Counted from the first letter of the stretch, positions 53,334 to 62,724 are shown. The stretch: DNA of 64,000 nucleotides from Eubacterium_B sp034180045 (GCA_034180045.1 JAXFOY010000009.1:1-64000), one strand, 5' to 3'. Notes: a model not told the origin generated them from the letters alone. Made by a program: numbers and translations.

Positions 53334-53362
53334 TCGGCGGCAGCGACTTTAGATGAGTTTAA

Positions 53363-53389
53363 TTTGGCTTAGCTTTTGGCTGAGCCAAA
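53363..53389 (+). terminator. hairpin between rpsB and tsf, probable attenuator
   Basis: An 11-bp stem (TTTGGCTTAGC with GCTGAGCCAAA, one G-U pair) with loop TTTTG is followed by TGTTTATATAA. The weak T run suggests partial termination that would lower tsf relative to rpsB. Confidence 0.6.
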
Positions 53390-53410
53390 TGTTTATATAA
53401 GGAGGATAAA

Positions 53411-54334
53411 ATGGCTATTAGTGCATCAATGGTTAAAGAACTTCGTGAGATGACGGGCGCAGGCATGATGGATTGTAAGAACGCGCTTGTCGAAACTGAC
53501 GGAGATATGGATAAAGCGGTAGAGTTTCTGAGAGAAAAGGGACTTGCCAAGGCGGCAAAAAAGGCGGGCAGAGTTGCAGCTGAAGGTCTGGTTAGACTTG
53601 CATTTACAGCTGACCACAAGCAGGCGGCTGTAGTAGAAGTTAACTCAGAAACGGATTTCGTTTCAAAGAATCCGGAGTTTGTGGAGTTTGTAGAAAATGT
53701 TGCTAATAAAGCTCTCGAGCAGACATCTGATGATATGGACGCATTTATGGGTGTTGCCTTTGATGAATCAGGAAGCCTCAAGGATGCTCTTGCGACAAAG
53801 ATTGCTAAAATCGGCGAAAATATGAACATCAGACGTTTCAAAAAGTGTGCCGCTCCGGGCGTTGTTTATACAGGATATATTCATGGCGGCGGAAGAATCG
53901 GCGTAATCGTGGGTATCGAGACAGAAGCTACAGCGGAAGAAATCGAAGTTGTGGGTAAGGATGTGGCTATGCAGGTTGCATCAATGAATCCTAAGTTCGT
54001 AAACGAAACAGAGGTGGATCAGGACTGGCTTGCATCAGAAACTGAGATTGCAAAGCAGCTTCTTCTAAACGAAGGAAAGAAACCTGAGCTTCTTGACAGA
54101 ATCATCCCGGGAAAGATTAAGGCTCTTCTGAAGGAAGTTTGCCTTGTTGACCAGAAGTTTGTTAAGAACGGAGATATAACTGTAGCTCAGTATGTCGATG
54201 AAGAAGGCAAAAAGCTGGGCAAGTCTATGAAGGTTGTAGAAATGATTAGATTTGAGGTCGGCGAAGGAATCGAAAAGAAAGAAGAGGACTTTGCGGCAGA
54301 GGTAGCGGCTCAGCAGGCGGCTGCGGCAAAATAG
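53411..54334 (+). CDS. tsf: translation elongation factor Ts
   Basis: A 307-residue EF-Ts, which releases GDP from EF-Tu. It starts AISASMVKELREMTGAGMMDCKNALVETDGDMDKAVEFLREKG and has the conserved VEVNSETDFVSKNPEF and HGGGRIGVIV segments. GGAGG precedes the ATG at 53411. Several hairpins follow the stop. Confidence 0.97.
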   Translation: MAISASMVKELREMTGAGMMDCKNALVETDGDMDKAVEFLREKGLAKAAKKAGRVAAEGLVRLAFTADHKQAAVVEVNSETDFVSKNPEFVEFVENVANKALEQTSDDMDAFMGVAFDESGSLKDALATKIAKIGENMNIRRFKKCAAPGVVYTGYIHGGGRIGVIVGIETEATAEEIEVVGKDVAMQVASMNPKFVNETEVDQDWLASETEIAKQLLLNEGKKPELLDRIIPGKIKALLKEVCLVDQKFVKNGDITVAQYVDEEGKKLGKSMKVVEMIRFEVGEGIEKKEEDFAAEVAAQQAAAAK

Positions 54335-54339
54335 AGTTT

Positions 54340-54468
54340 AGCTTCCATATGAAGCTCTAAGCTTTTTCGGTATTAAACATGCAGATGATACCGAAAAGCT
54401 CATAAGAATAAGGACGAAAAATCCCCTGAACTGTGTAGTTAAGGCATGTTCAGGGGAATTTTGCGTTT
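54340..54468 (+). terminator. cluster of three hairpins after tsf, the last a terminator
   Basis: Hairpin 1 is AGCTTC with GAAGCT (54340-54356). Hairpin 2 has a 13-bp stem (54360-54373 with 54388-54400, one extra T). Hairpin 3 is TCCCCTGAAC with GTTCAGGGGA (54422-54457) followed by ATTTTGCGTTT and is the likely terminator. Confidence 0.7.
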
Positions 54469-54496
54469 GTGGAATACCGTAGAAAATACTCAAACC

Positions 54497-54525
54497 TTGA
54501 AATATTAAAATTATTTTAGTATAAT
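54497..54525 (+). promoter_or_regulatory. promoter of the two-component system
   Basis: TTGAAA (54497-54502), a 17-base spacer and a perfect TATAAT (54520-54525). Confidence 0.75.
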
Positions 54526-54582
54526 TGTCAAAAATTGTGATTAAGCTAACTAAAAATAGGATTTTGTTACTCGGCGAGGAAA

Positions 54583-56403
54583 ATGATGAACGGCAATTTC
54601 AAAAATATGCACAAAAAATACATAATCGCATTCGTAATCCTGTTCTTCCTGTTGATTTTTATCACATCGATATTGCAGTTTTATTACAGCAATATAGGAA
54701 GCGACTACAGCAGGTACATATCCGGAAAGAAAATCACAAGCTCTTCGGTTGAAAGTGACCTTGTACTGAATAAAAGGCTTAGGACTCCTCTGGAAAGAGG
54801 GGATGTAATCGATATAGATGTTAATCTTAAGAATATTGACACGGAGAAAGCTAAGACTTTTTACTTTGCCGGCGAGCATGTCTATGTCAGGGCGTACCTG
54901 GACGGAAGACAGATATACAGTCTCGGCAGGCTGAACTACGAAAAGGGCAGGGATATAGAGCATATTTATCCGACAATCAGAGTCGAAAGCGGCAGGTATC
55001 AAAACCTGAAAATACGCATGACAGTGACTGCACCTGCCAAGTTCATGCTTTTTCAGGACACATATTTTTACGATACCGAGCAGAGCTTTCTTTTTTTCTT
55101 GAGGAAGAATGCATTTAACTGGGCGTCACTTTTAGTAATTCTTTTTTTGCCGGGAGTAATGTCAACGATAATTTTGCTGTTGTCGGCGGAAAACAGGATG
55201 AGGCTGATGATGAACACAGCATTCGCCATCTTCATACTGCTGTTTATCGTGCTGTGGAATATAGCCAATACCGGATATTACATGCTCTTTTCACAGCATG
55301 TAGACTTATGGCTTTATGTACAAAACAGCGCCAAATATATGATACCGTTCATTGTGAGCTCGTATGCCGTTTGGATAGCAGAGGATAAGGAATATCCGAG
55401 ACTTAAGCTGTTTATCATCTTGCTGAATTTTATCTTTGCGGTGATAGCGATGATGTCCTTGCACCGAATCTATAACAGTCAACATATTCTCAATAAGCTC
55501 ATGTACGTACTTTTGTTAGTCAATGCGACGGTTGCAATTATAGGAATGTCTCGTCTTAACAGGAGCAAAGTGGTATCAAATTACAGAAGACTTGAGCATG
55601 TAGGGGTGGTGATGTTTATCACAATTGTGCTGATGAATAAGGCTGCTTACTTTCTGATGGGTGAAAAATCCGCAGAGGCATATTTTTACATCTACGCTAC
55701 CTATGTTCTGGGTTTTGTATTCATATATTCCTTTATCCTGAGGTCTTTCGCCCTGTTTGAGGAAAAGCAAATACAGATAGAAAGAATGAGGGAAAAGGAA
55801 CACAGGGATGAGATTAGGCTTCTCGTCGCTCAGATAAAGCCGCACTTCCTGATAAATGCTCTGGCATCAATCAGAGAGGTGAGTTATCAGGACAGCAAAA
55901 CGGGTGGAGATTTGATATATGCTTTTTCCAAGTATCTGCGCGCGAAGATGAATTCCGTAGAAGATGATAAATGCATTTCTTTCGATGAGGAAATGGAGAT
56001 AATTGATGTGTATCTTGAGATTGAAAGTATGAATCTTGATTTTGAGGTGGAAAGGCAAATTGAGGTAAGCGACTTCGTGGTGCCGCGGCTTGCGATAGAG
56101 CCTTTTGTGGAAAACGCAATCAAACACGGGTTGAAAAAGGCTCCGGGGCAAAAGTGCCTGTTCATCAAAGCCGAGCGGCAAGGTGAGGGGTATTGCATCA
56201 CCGTAAGAGATAACGGAAAAGGGATGAAAAATCCGGAAAAGATTTTGGAAAACGGCGGTAACGGTGTAGGAATAAAAAATTCGGTGCAGAGACTGAAAAA
56301 TATCAACGCTGAGGTTTCGATTAGAAGTGAGGGCGAGGGAAAAGGCACGGAAGTGAAAATTTTTATAGGGGGCGAAAATGCTGACAATTGTAGTGGACGA
56401 TGA
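54583..56403 (+). CDS. LytS/YehU-type membrane sensor histidine kinase
   Basis: A 606-residue kinase. One N-terminal span (about 12-34) precedes an extracellular beta-rich region (about 35-178), then about seven spans to residue 390, an arrangement like 7TMR-DISM sensors. The cytoplasmic part has the His_kinase motif QIKPHFLINAL with phospho-accepting His at 421, and a GHKL ATPase with PFVENAIKHG, VRDNGKGM and GVGIKNSVQRL. This type usually pairs with LytTR regulators. The next gene, which overlaps by 26 bases, is its regulator. The sensed signal is not known. GAGGA precedes the ATG pair at 54583/54586. Confidence 0.87.
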   Translation: MMNGNFKNMHKKYIIAFVILFFLLIFITSILQFYYSNIGSDYSRYISGKKITSSSVESDLVLNKRLRTPLERGDVIDIDVNLKNIDTEKAKTFYFAGEHVYVRAYLDGRQIYSLGRLNYEKGRDIEHIYPTIRVESGRYQNLKIRMTVTAPAKFMLFQDTYFYDTEQSFLFFLRKNAFNWASLLVILFLPGVMSTIILLLSAENRMRLMMNTAFAIFILLFIVLWNIANTGYYMLFSQHVDLWLYVQNSAKYMIPFIVSSYAVWIAEDKEYPRLKLFIILLNFIFAVIAMMSLHRIYNSQHILNKLMYVLLLVNATVAIIGMSRLNRSKVVSNYRRLEHVGVVMFITIVLMNKAAYFLMGEKSAEAYFYIYATYVLGFVFIYSFILRSFALFEEKQIQIERMREKEHRDEIRLLVAQIKPHFLINALASIREVSYQDSKTGGDLIYAFSKYLRAKMNSVEDDKCISFDEEMEIIDVYLEIESMNLDFEVERQIEVSDFVVPRLAIEPFVENAIKHGLKKAPGQKCLFIKAERQGEGYCITVRDNGKGMKNPEKILENGGNGVGIKNSVQRLKNINAEVSIRSEGEGKGTEVKIFIGGENADNCSGR

Positions 56404-57187
56404 GTGCCTGATGAGGCAGGCGTTTTGCAGACATGTAGAAAAAATTGAACTTATTGAGATTTGCGGCGTGTTCGAGGACGGTGAGTCCGCTGTAGAATTT
56501 GCAGAAAAAAATTATCTGGAATGTGCATTTATCGATGTGGAACTGGGGGACGGCATGAACGGAGTGGAGCTTGCACTCAAGCTTCGCAGTCTCTATCCGC
56601 AGATAATTTTGGTTTTTTTGACCGCCTATGGAGATTATCTCAAGGCGGCTAACAGGCTCGGGGTGGATTACTACCTGCTCAAGCCGTACAAGCACGAGGA
56701 AATCCTAGCGGTGGCGGAAAGACTCAGCTATCTGTACAGAAGAACAAAACCTGTCATCAATATCAGAACGCAAGGTAAATTCAGCGTATCCGTAAACGAC
56801 AAGGCGGTAAAATTCGCTTCCAAAAAGGCGAAGGAACTTCTTGCCTGCCTGGTAGACCGGAACGGAGAATTTCTTTCGGAAGAGGAGGGGTTTTCCTGTC
56901 TTTGGGAGCATCTTAAATACTCGCATAACAATGCGGGAAGCTATAGACTTGCTGTAAAAAAGCTGTTGAAAACGCTGAAGGAGTACCGAATAGAGAATCT
57001 GGTCATATGTGATAAAAAGCAGATGGCAATCGATAAAGAGCTTGCGGAGTGCGATGCATGGCTGCTATTCGGACGTGACGAGGAGGCACTGAGAAGCTTT
57101 AGGGAAAACTACATGGAGGAATACGCCTGGGCGGAGTATACGAACGCCGTGTTCACCGGGGAAAAATATAGACTTTTGGGCGAGTAA
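56378..57187 (+). CDS. response regulator with SARP-type DNA-binding domain
   Basis: A 269-residue regulator. The receiver domain (1 to about 120) has VVDDE with Asp7/Asp8, the phospho-acceptor Asp at 53 (CAFIDVEL) and YYLLKPYKHEE. The C-terminal part starts NIRTQGKFSVSVNDKAVKFASKKAKELLACLV and has a winged helix to about 215, then a short BTAD-like region ending MEEYAWAEYTNAVF. This resembles SARP-family activators. It overlaps the kinase gene and lies 97 bases before a giant surface protein gene whose promoter carries a matching direct repeat, so that gene is the most likely target. Confidence 0.85.
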   Translation: MLTIVVDDECLMRQAFCRHVEKIELIEICGVFEDGESAVEFAEKNYLECAFIDVELGDGMNGVELALKLRSLYPQIILVFLTAYGDYLKAANRLGVDYYLLKPYKHEEILAVAERLSYLYRRTKPVINIRTQGKFSVSVNDKAVKFASKKAKELLACLVDRNGEFLSEEEGFSCLWEHLKYSHNNAGSYRLAVKKLLKTLKEYRIENLVICDKKQMAIDKELAECDAWLLFGRDEEALRSFRENYMEEYAWAEYTNAVFTGEKYRLLGE

Positions 57188-57189
57188 AG

Positions 57190-57222
57190 CACACCGAAAT
57201 CACACCGACGTTTTGTTATAAT
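57190..57222 (+). promoter_or_regulatory. SARP-type promoter of the giant surface protein
   Basis: CACACCGA occurs at 57190-57197 and 57201-57208, an 11-bp period. Eight bases separate the second copy from a perfect TATAAT (57217-57222) with TGT upstream. No -35 box is seen, as expected for an activator-dependent promoter. Confidence 0.75.
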
Positions 57223-57284
57223 CTCCTTACATTTATTTAATTTATTCAATGCGACTTGAGTTTGCATTTTGAAAGGAGATTTTA

Positions 57285-60200
57285 ATGGGAAAGAGAACTT
57301 GGCTTTCGCAAAAGCGAAAGCGATGGAAAGAGATGACCCGAAATGGGCTTAAGCGAGTCGGGGCAATAGCTGTGGCGCTAGTGATGGTGTTGCAGGGCAG
57401 TGCCTTGACGATGGATAAGGCGTTTGCGGAGACGGAGACGACAACACCACCACCGAAGACATTGCGAATTGAATGGCGGATAACTATACATACAAGAACC
57501 TACGCAAATATGACTTCACATGTAAATACATATTTTGACCCTCCATACCCATCTGATAAAGTGAAACGTAGAGAGCAAGTTGTTAAGTTTGATTTTAAGC
57601 CACACAATGTAAACGGAAGCTCTTCTACAATAAATTCAGCAAAATTAAACGGAAGTTCAATTTCTGACACGGAAGCACAAAACCTTCTTAACTCAATAGG
57701 TGCTGCTAAACCGGGTTATGCGGGAATAAGGTTTAGTAATGCATCAGTGACAGAAACTTATAACTATCCGTTACCTTATTTGGAAAGAATTGTACATAAT
57801 GTGCCATTAGAGTTTGACATAAATGATGGTAAGGGCAATATTAGCACGAAATACGAAAATATAGATTTTAGATGGAATTTTCCAGAGTCACAAGGATTTA
57901 TTCCTGTATCTTCGTTTACTCCGGTTATTACACAAGGTCCATTCACTAAATATGAAGAATTAGTACCGGAAAGTTTAATTACTACTGATAGGATTTACCT
58001 ATTTGTACCGATGGACTATACTATACCTTCGACACCGGTTACTAAAACTTATAACCCTATCATCAAGACTAATCCTGATGTAGTAAAGACTCTTGAGGAT
58101 GCGGCAGCTGTAGACTGGAATGAGGGAATTACAGCTACTTGGGGCAAGACGACAGCTAAGACGATTCCAAGCGACGGCAGCATTACAGACCAGACAATAA
58201 CGGGAACACCTAAAACAGATGCGAAACTGTCAAGCGACGGAACCAAGTTCGACCGTGTAGGTTGGGCAAAGCACACCTACCGTATCAAGGACGGCAGCGG
58301 CGATTCAACGTTTACGGATACGGATAGAAAGCTTATAGTAAAGACGAATAAGTCACCTGAGCTTAAGGCTTACTACCACGGCACAACAGATGCATACGGC
58401 GGAGAGTGGCTGTCCGGCAATGTGAGCGCCGATGCGTCAAGAAAGAAGTCACTTGATATTATTGCAAAGACAGATGTTCCGGGAACCAGCTACGATACAA
58501 CCGTATTTAAGGGTGCGGCTGAGCATGGTTTCACAACGGGAAATCAGCACACAGTTTCGGACTATAAGACGGATTCGGCTACAGCCGCAGGAGATGATTT
58601 TACTGCTCAGCTTCTGGGTACGGGAGACCACAGCATCATCCTGTCACCGAAGTCGGCTGCCATAAATGTAAAGATGGATTCGGTAATTCCTACCGCTAAA
58701 GTAACGAGTGCCGATAATTGGGTGACAGCAAAGGATGAATCTACAGATGCACTTTCAGGTATAGATAAAACCTATGTGAGATTCGTAAAGGCGGGAGACC
58801 CCGCACCTGCGATAGACGGCAGCCAGGAATGGAAAGCGATAAATGCGGGCACAAGCATTTCAACCAACCTGATTGCAGGTAATTATGATGTTTATTTCTA
58901 CGCTGTAGATAAGGCGACCAATAAGTCTGCGGTGACCGCAGGTCCTACAGGAGTAAAGGTTGCCAGCACCGAAAAGGCGCGAATTTCCGCAAGCTATGAT
59001 AAGAACGGTGTTCCGGAAAACTATGTGAGCGACACTTGGATAAACAAGGATGTAACAATAAAAGTAAGCAAGCCTCTTGCTTTTGTAAATAACGGAACTG
59101 ATGTTTTCGGTGCAGTTTACGAGGGTGTGACCCTGAAGAATAAAGCTGCTGCACCTGACGGAGACGGAATCTTCGTACACAGTAACGAAAGTATCGGCAG
59201 CGAATATCACGGATTTTTGCTCGATTCAACTGACAGCAAGATGACGGCAGCGAGCGATAAAATCAAGGTAAAGCTCGATAAGACGAATCCTTTGCCTAAT
59301 GTAACAAGTAATGATAACTGGACGACGGCAAAGGACGAATCGACAGACGCCCTCTCCGGAGTAGATAAGGCTTATGTAAGATTCGTAAAGGCCGGTTCAC
59401 CAGCACCTACGGCTGACGGCAGTCCGGAGTGGAAAGAGATAAATGCGGGCGGAAACATCTCACCTAACTTGATACCGGGTAACTATGATGTTTACTTCTA
59501 CGCTGTAGATAAGGCAACCAATGAGTCCGCAGTGGCTCCGGGTCCTACAGATGTTAAGATTGTCAGCAGTGAAAAGGCTCTTATTTCCGCAACTTACGAT
59601 AAGAACGGAACGCCGGAAGACTATGTGAGCGGAACATGGACGAACAAACCTGTAACAGTAAAGGTAAAAAAACCTCTTGCATTTATAAACAACGGCTCGG
59701 ATGTCTTCGGTGCAGTTTATGAGGCAATGACACTGAAGAATAAGGCAATTACACCTGACGGTGAAGGTGTATTTGTGCATAATGGCGAGAGTGCAGGCAC
59801 AGACTATCACGGATATCTTCTTGACGCAAATGACAACAAAATGTCGGCAGCAAGTGACACGATTAAGGTAAAGGTCGATTTGACCAAACCGGTAGCCAAG
59901 GTGAAATTTAATAAGGGAACCCCTGATTTCAAATTCACCGACGTTTCAACAGATAAAGATTCACCTGTCAATGCTAATTCAGGTGTAAATGCCGCAAAGA
60001 CTAAGCTTGCACTTGTAAAATCAGGAGAACCTGCTCCGGCGGCGAGCGAATATAAGGATATAGCTACAGTAGAACTGCCTGCTGACGGACACTATGATGT
60101 TTATGCCGAAACAGAGGATAATGCCGGAAATCCATCCGACAGAAATCTCGTTTTGAAGAATATTTCAAGAGACGGCAAGGATCAGATTAAGGCAGAAGAC

Positions 60201-62585
60201 TTCATGTACGGCATCAAGCAGGGAAATCTCACAGATGAGCAGGCAAAGGCGCTGGCTCGCGTATGGGGTAAGTACTACGGCGGAGACGAAATTCCGTTTG
60301 CAGACATGCAGGTTGATGCACCTTCTCTGATAGCTGTTAACGCTAAGATTGCTTCCGGAGAGAAGGGTGAGTTTACTCTTACTTTCAAGACTCCTGCGGT
60401 AAATCCTAATGTACCTTCGGGTGATGTAACGACTAAATCGATTGACATCAAAGTGACGCTGACAGATAACGGTAATGCAAATATGAACAATCCTGCCGAC
60501 CCGCAGGATGACAGCGAGAGAATATACGCTAACAATTTCGGCGTTGGAATTAATAACGGCAAGCTGAATCCTGACGATGTGAAGCACCTGGCTTCGGCTA
60601 AGGCATTCACCAAGGATAACAAGCCTATGCCTGATTCTCAGATAAGTGTTGACCAGTCACAGCTTGATGCTTTGAACAGCGGCATAGAAAATAAGGAAAA
60701 GGGAGCTAAGTATCCTATTACTTTCAAGACTCCTGACGGAACTTCAGTAACGGTCGAAGCGACCTTGTTCGATGCAGGAAGCGCTACACCGCAGAATAAC
60801 AACGAGGATTCGGTTCTCGCAAATAACTTTAACTACGGCATTGACGAACCTGATTTAACAGATGCGATTGCAAAGAAACTCTCTGATGTAATTGCTCTTG
60901 ATAAGTTCGGAAACAATGTAGATTCTAACCAAATCGGAGTAGATGCGGGAGAACTTAAGGCAATCGTAGATGCTCAGCATGATAAAAAGCCGGGCGAATA
61001 TCCGCTGACTTTCAAATATAATAACAAGAGCGTTACTATTAAGGTGACCTTAAGAGACCACGGCATGCTCGATTCGGCAAGCAAGGATCACATCACCGCA
61101 AATGATTTCGGATACGGTTTTGACGAACCTTCGCTTACGGATATGGTAGCTAAGATTAGGTCAAGCGTTGCCGCTAAGGATTTGGTGACTAAGAAGGACA
61201 TCGATACTTCAAACATTTCGGTTGAAGTTAGCGAGCTTGATGCAATCAATAATGCACACGCAAATAAGAGCAAGGTAACACTTCCGTTGACTTTCAAGAC
61301 TCCAAACGGAACAGCAGTGACGGTTAAAGTAAAGCTTTATGATAAGACTTCGGCGGGACAGGGAGCAGCACATCTTTCCGGAAATAATTTCGACTACGGT
61401 GTAGACGAAGCTGATTTGAACGATGTGATTGCCAAGACTCTTTCCGGTGTAAACGGAAGAGATGATAACGGTATGCCGATTAAGACAGATGACATCAGCG
61501 TTGATGCGGCTCAGCTAAAAGATATTGTCGACGGACAGCACGACAAAAAGCTCGGTGACTATCCGCTGACTTTCAAATCACCTGACGGAACGAGCATAAC
61601 GGTGACCGTAACACTCAAGTCTCACGGAAAAGGTGACCCGGGTAAGGAATCGCATATTACAGCAAACGACTTCATATACGGTATAGATGAGGGTAACCTT
61701 ACAGATGTCAAGGCGAAAGTGAGATCGCTTGTAAAAGCAGCTGATAAGGACGGAAATCCTATCGACCCTGCAAATATCAGCGTTGATGCTGATGAGCTTG
61801 CAGCGATTAACACAGGTATTACGGCAAACAAGACGGGCGATTATCCGCTAAGCTTCTCTACTCCGGACGGAGTTAAGGTTACGGTCAATGTGGCGCTGAG
61901 AGATCATTCCAAGGACCCTGACATAAACTTAGGAAAAGGTAACTTGGGCGGAAATGACTTTGATTACGATAACGGCAACGGTAAGCTTACGCCGGATAAG
62001 GCTAAGGAGCTTGCTAAGATAGTAGGCAAAGATGTAAACGGAAACGACGTTCCGCTAAGTGATATAACAGCAGACCAAGGTAACCTTGATGCGGTAAATG
62101 ACAAAATCATGAACAATGAACCGGGAACTTTCCCTATTAAATTCACAGGTAAGGACGGCGCCGAGATTGTAGTTAATGTGACGCTTAAGCAGTCAGATGA
62201 GGAAATTTCGGCTAAGGACTTCACATATAAGAACAAGGATGGCGTGCTTTCACCTGAGAAAGCGAAAGAGCTTGCAAAGGTAAAGGCTAAAGACTTCCTG
62301 CACAACGACATTCCGCTTAAAGATATCATCGTTGACGCAGCTCAGCTGAAAGATTTGAACGATGCGATTAAATCTAATAAGGGCGGTGTATTCAAACTGA
62401 CATTCTCGACAGCCAAAGGAAAGAAAGCTGAAATCAGTATAACACTGGTGAAAAAAGCTGTTCCGGCTAAGATAAATACAGGTGACAATTCCAATATGAT
62501 GCTGTATGCATTCATGCTGATTATAGCTTTGTCATCGCTTATAGGATGTGTAGTATATAGAAGAAGGGCTGAAAAAAGAGCCTAA
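57285..62585 (+). CDS. 1766-residue repeat-rich surface protein with variant sorting signal
   Basis: An exported giant protein. It has a long basic N-terminus with signal peptide (cleavage near residue 48, AFAET), an N-terminal region of about 280 residues without clear family, and an InlB-like strand region near 290-350. Two 201-residue repeats follow (about 467-868), each with Ig-like features (NYDVYFYAVDKATN, ADNWVTAKDESTDALSG). Then come eight repeats of about 85-95 residues (966-1722) with YPLTFKTPDGT-type endings. The C-terminus has INTGD at 1730-1734, a hydrophobic span and RRRAEKRA, but no Pro in the sorting motif. AAAGGAG precedes the ATG. An adhesin or stalk role is likely; the ligand is unknown. 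Confidence 0.85.
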   Translation: MGKRTWLSQKRKRWKEMTRNGLKRVGAIAVALVMVLQGSALTMDKAFAETETTTPPPKTLRIEWRITIHTRTYANMTSHVNTYFDPPYPSDKVKRREQVVKFDFKPHNVNGSSSTINSAKLNGSSISDTEAQNLLNSIGAAKPGYAGIRFSNASVTETYNYPLPYLERIVHNVPLEFDINDGKGNISTKYENIDFRWNFPESQGFIPVSSFTPVITQGPFTKYEELVPESLITTDRIYLFVPMDYTIPSTPVTKTYNPIIKTNPDVVKTLEDAAAVDWNEGITATWGKTTAKTIPSDGSITDQTITGTPKTDAKLSSDGTKFDRVGWAKHTYRIKDGSGDSTFTDTDRKLIVKTNKSPELKAYYHGTTDAYGGEWLSGNVSADASRKKSLDIIAKTDVPGTSYDTTVFKGAAEHGFTTGNQHTVSDYKTDSATAAGDDFTAQLLGTGDHSIILSPKSAAINVKMDSVIPTAKVTSADNWVTAKDESTDALSGIDKTYVRFVKAGDPAPAIDGSQEWKAINAGTSISTNLIAGNYDVYFYAVDKATNKSAVTAGPTGVKVASTEKARISASYDKNGVPENYVSDTWINKDVTIKVSKPLAFVNNGTDVFGAVYEGVTLKNKAAAPDGDGIFVHSNESIGSEYHGFLLDSTDSKMTAASDKIKVKLDKTNPLPNVTSNDNWTTAKDESTDALSGVDKAYVRFVKAGSPAPTADGSPEWKEINAGGNISPNLIPGNYDVYFYAVDKATNESAVAPGPTDVKIVSSEKALISATYDKNGTPEDYVSGTWTNKPVTVKVKKPLAFINNGSDVFGAVYEAMTLKNKAITPDGEGVFVHNGESAGTDYHGYLLDANDNKMSAASDTIKVKVDLTKPVAKVKFNKGTPDFKFTDVSTDKDSPVNANSGVNAAKTKLALVKSGEPAPAASEYKDIATVELPADGHYDVYAETEDNAGNPSDRNLVLKNISRDGKDQIKAEDFMYGIKQGNLTDEQAKALARVWGKYYGGDEIPFADMQVDAPSLIAVNAKIASGEKGEFTLTFKTPAVNPNVPSGDVTTKSIDIKVTLTDNGNANMNNPADPQDDSERIYANNFGVGINNGKLNPDDVKHLASAKAFTKDNKPMPDSQISVDQSQLDALNSGIENKEKGAKYPITFKTPDGTSVTVEATLFDAGSATPQNNNEDSVLANNFNYGIDEPDLTDAIAKKLSDVIALDKFGNNVDSNQIGVDAGELKAIVDAQHDKKPGEYPLTFKYNNKSVTIKVTLRDHGMLDSASKDHITANDFGYGFDEPSLTDMVAKIRSSVAAKDLVTKKDIDTSNISVEVSELDAINNAHANKSKVTLPLTFKTPNGTAVTVKVKLYDKTSAGQGAAHLSGNNFDYGVDEADLNDVIAKTLSGVNGRDDNGMPIKTDDISVDAAQLKDIVDGQHDKKLGDYPLTFKSPDGTSITVTVTLKSHGKGDPGKESHITANDFIYGIDEGNLTDVKAKVRSLVKAADKDGNPIDPANISVDADELAAINTGITANKTGDYPLSFSTPDGVKVTVNVALRDHSKDPDINLGKGNLGGNDFDYDNGNGKLTPDKAKELAKIVGKDVNGNDVPLSDITADQGNLDAVNDKIMNNEPGTFPIKFTGKDGAEIVVNVTLKQSDEEISAKDFTYKNKDGVLSPEKAKELAKVKAKDFLHNDIPLKDIIVDAAQLKDLNDAIKSNKGGVFKLTFSTAKGKKAEISITLVKKAVPAKINTGDNSNMMLYAFMLIIALSSLIGCVVYRRRAEKRA
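58683..59888 (+). repeat. two 603-bp repeats in the giant surface protein
   Basis: Units start at 58683 and 59286, in frame with a period of 603 bases. Both contain a KDESTDALSG segment followed by YVRFVKAG. Confidence 0.85.
60180..62452 (+). repeat. eight tandem repeats of about 85-95 codons
   Basis: Each unit begins with a pattern like I-x-A-N-D-F-x-Y-G and ends with LTFKTPDGTxVTVxVTL. Units 1 and 2 are the most divergent, and the last two lack the GIDE motif. Confidence 0.88.
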
Positions 62586-62675
62586 AAGGTTTTGCCTTGA
62601 GGGAAGATAAGAGGAATATTTAAGATAAGAAAATAACTTAAAAATATGTTCCATGTAATATAAATATGCCCCCCC

Positions 62676-62724
62676 AGGGGCTGCAAAGGTGTGAGAGTAC
62701 TCACACTTTTGCAGCCCCTATAAT
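62676..62724 (+). promoter_or_regulatory. 20-bp inverted repeat ending in a TATAAT box
   Basis: Arms at 62676-62695 and 62700-62719 pair over 20 bp (one G-U) with a 4-base loop. TATAAT begins at 62719, the last base of the repeat. No T run follows, so it is more like an operator or leader structure than a standard terminator, although it also lies after the giant gene. Confidence 0.6.
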
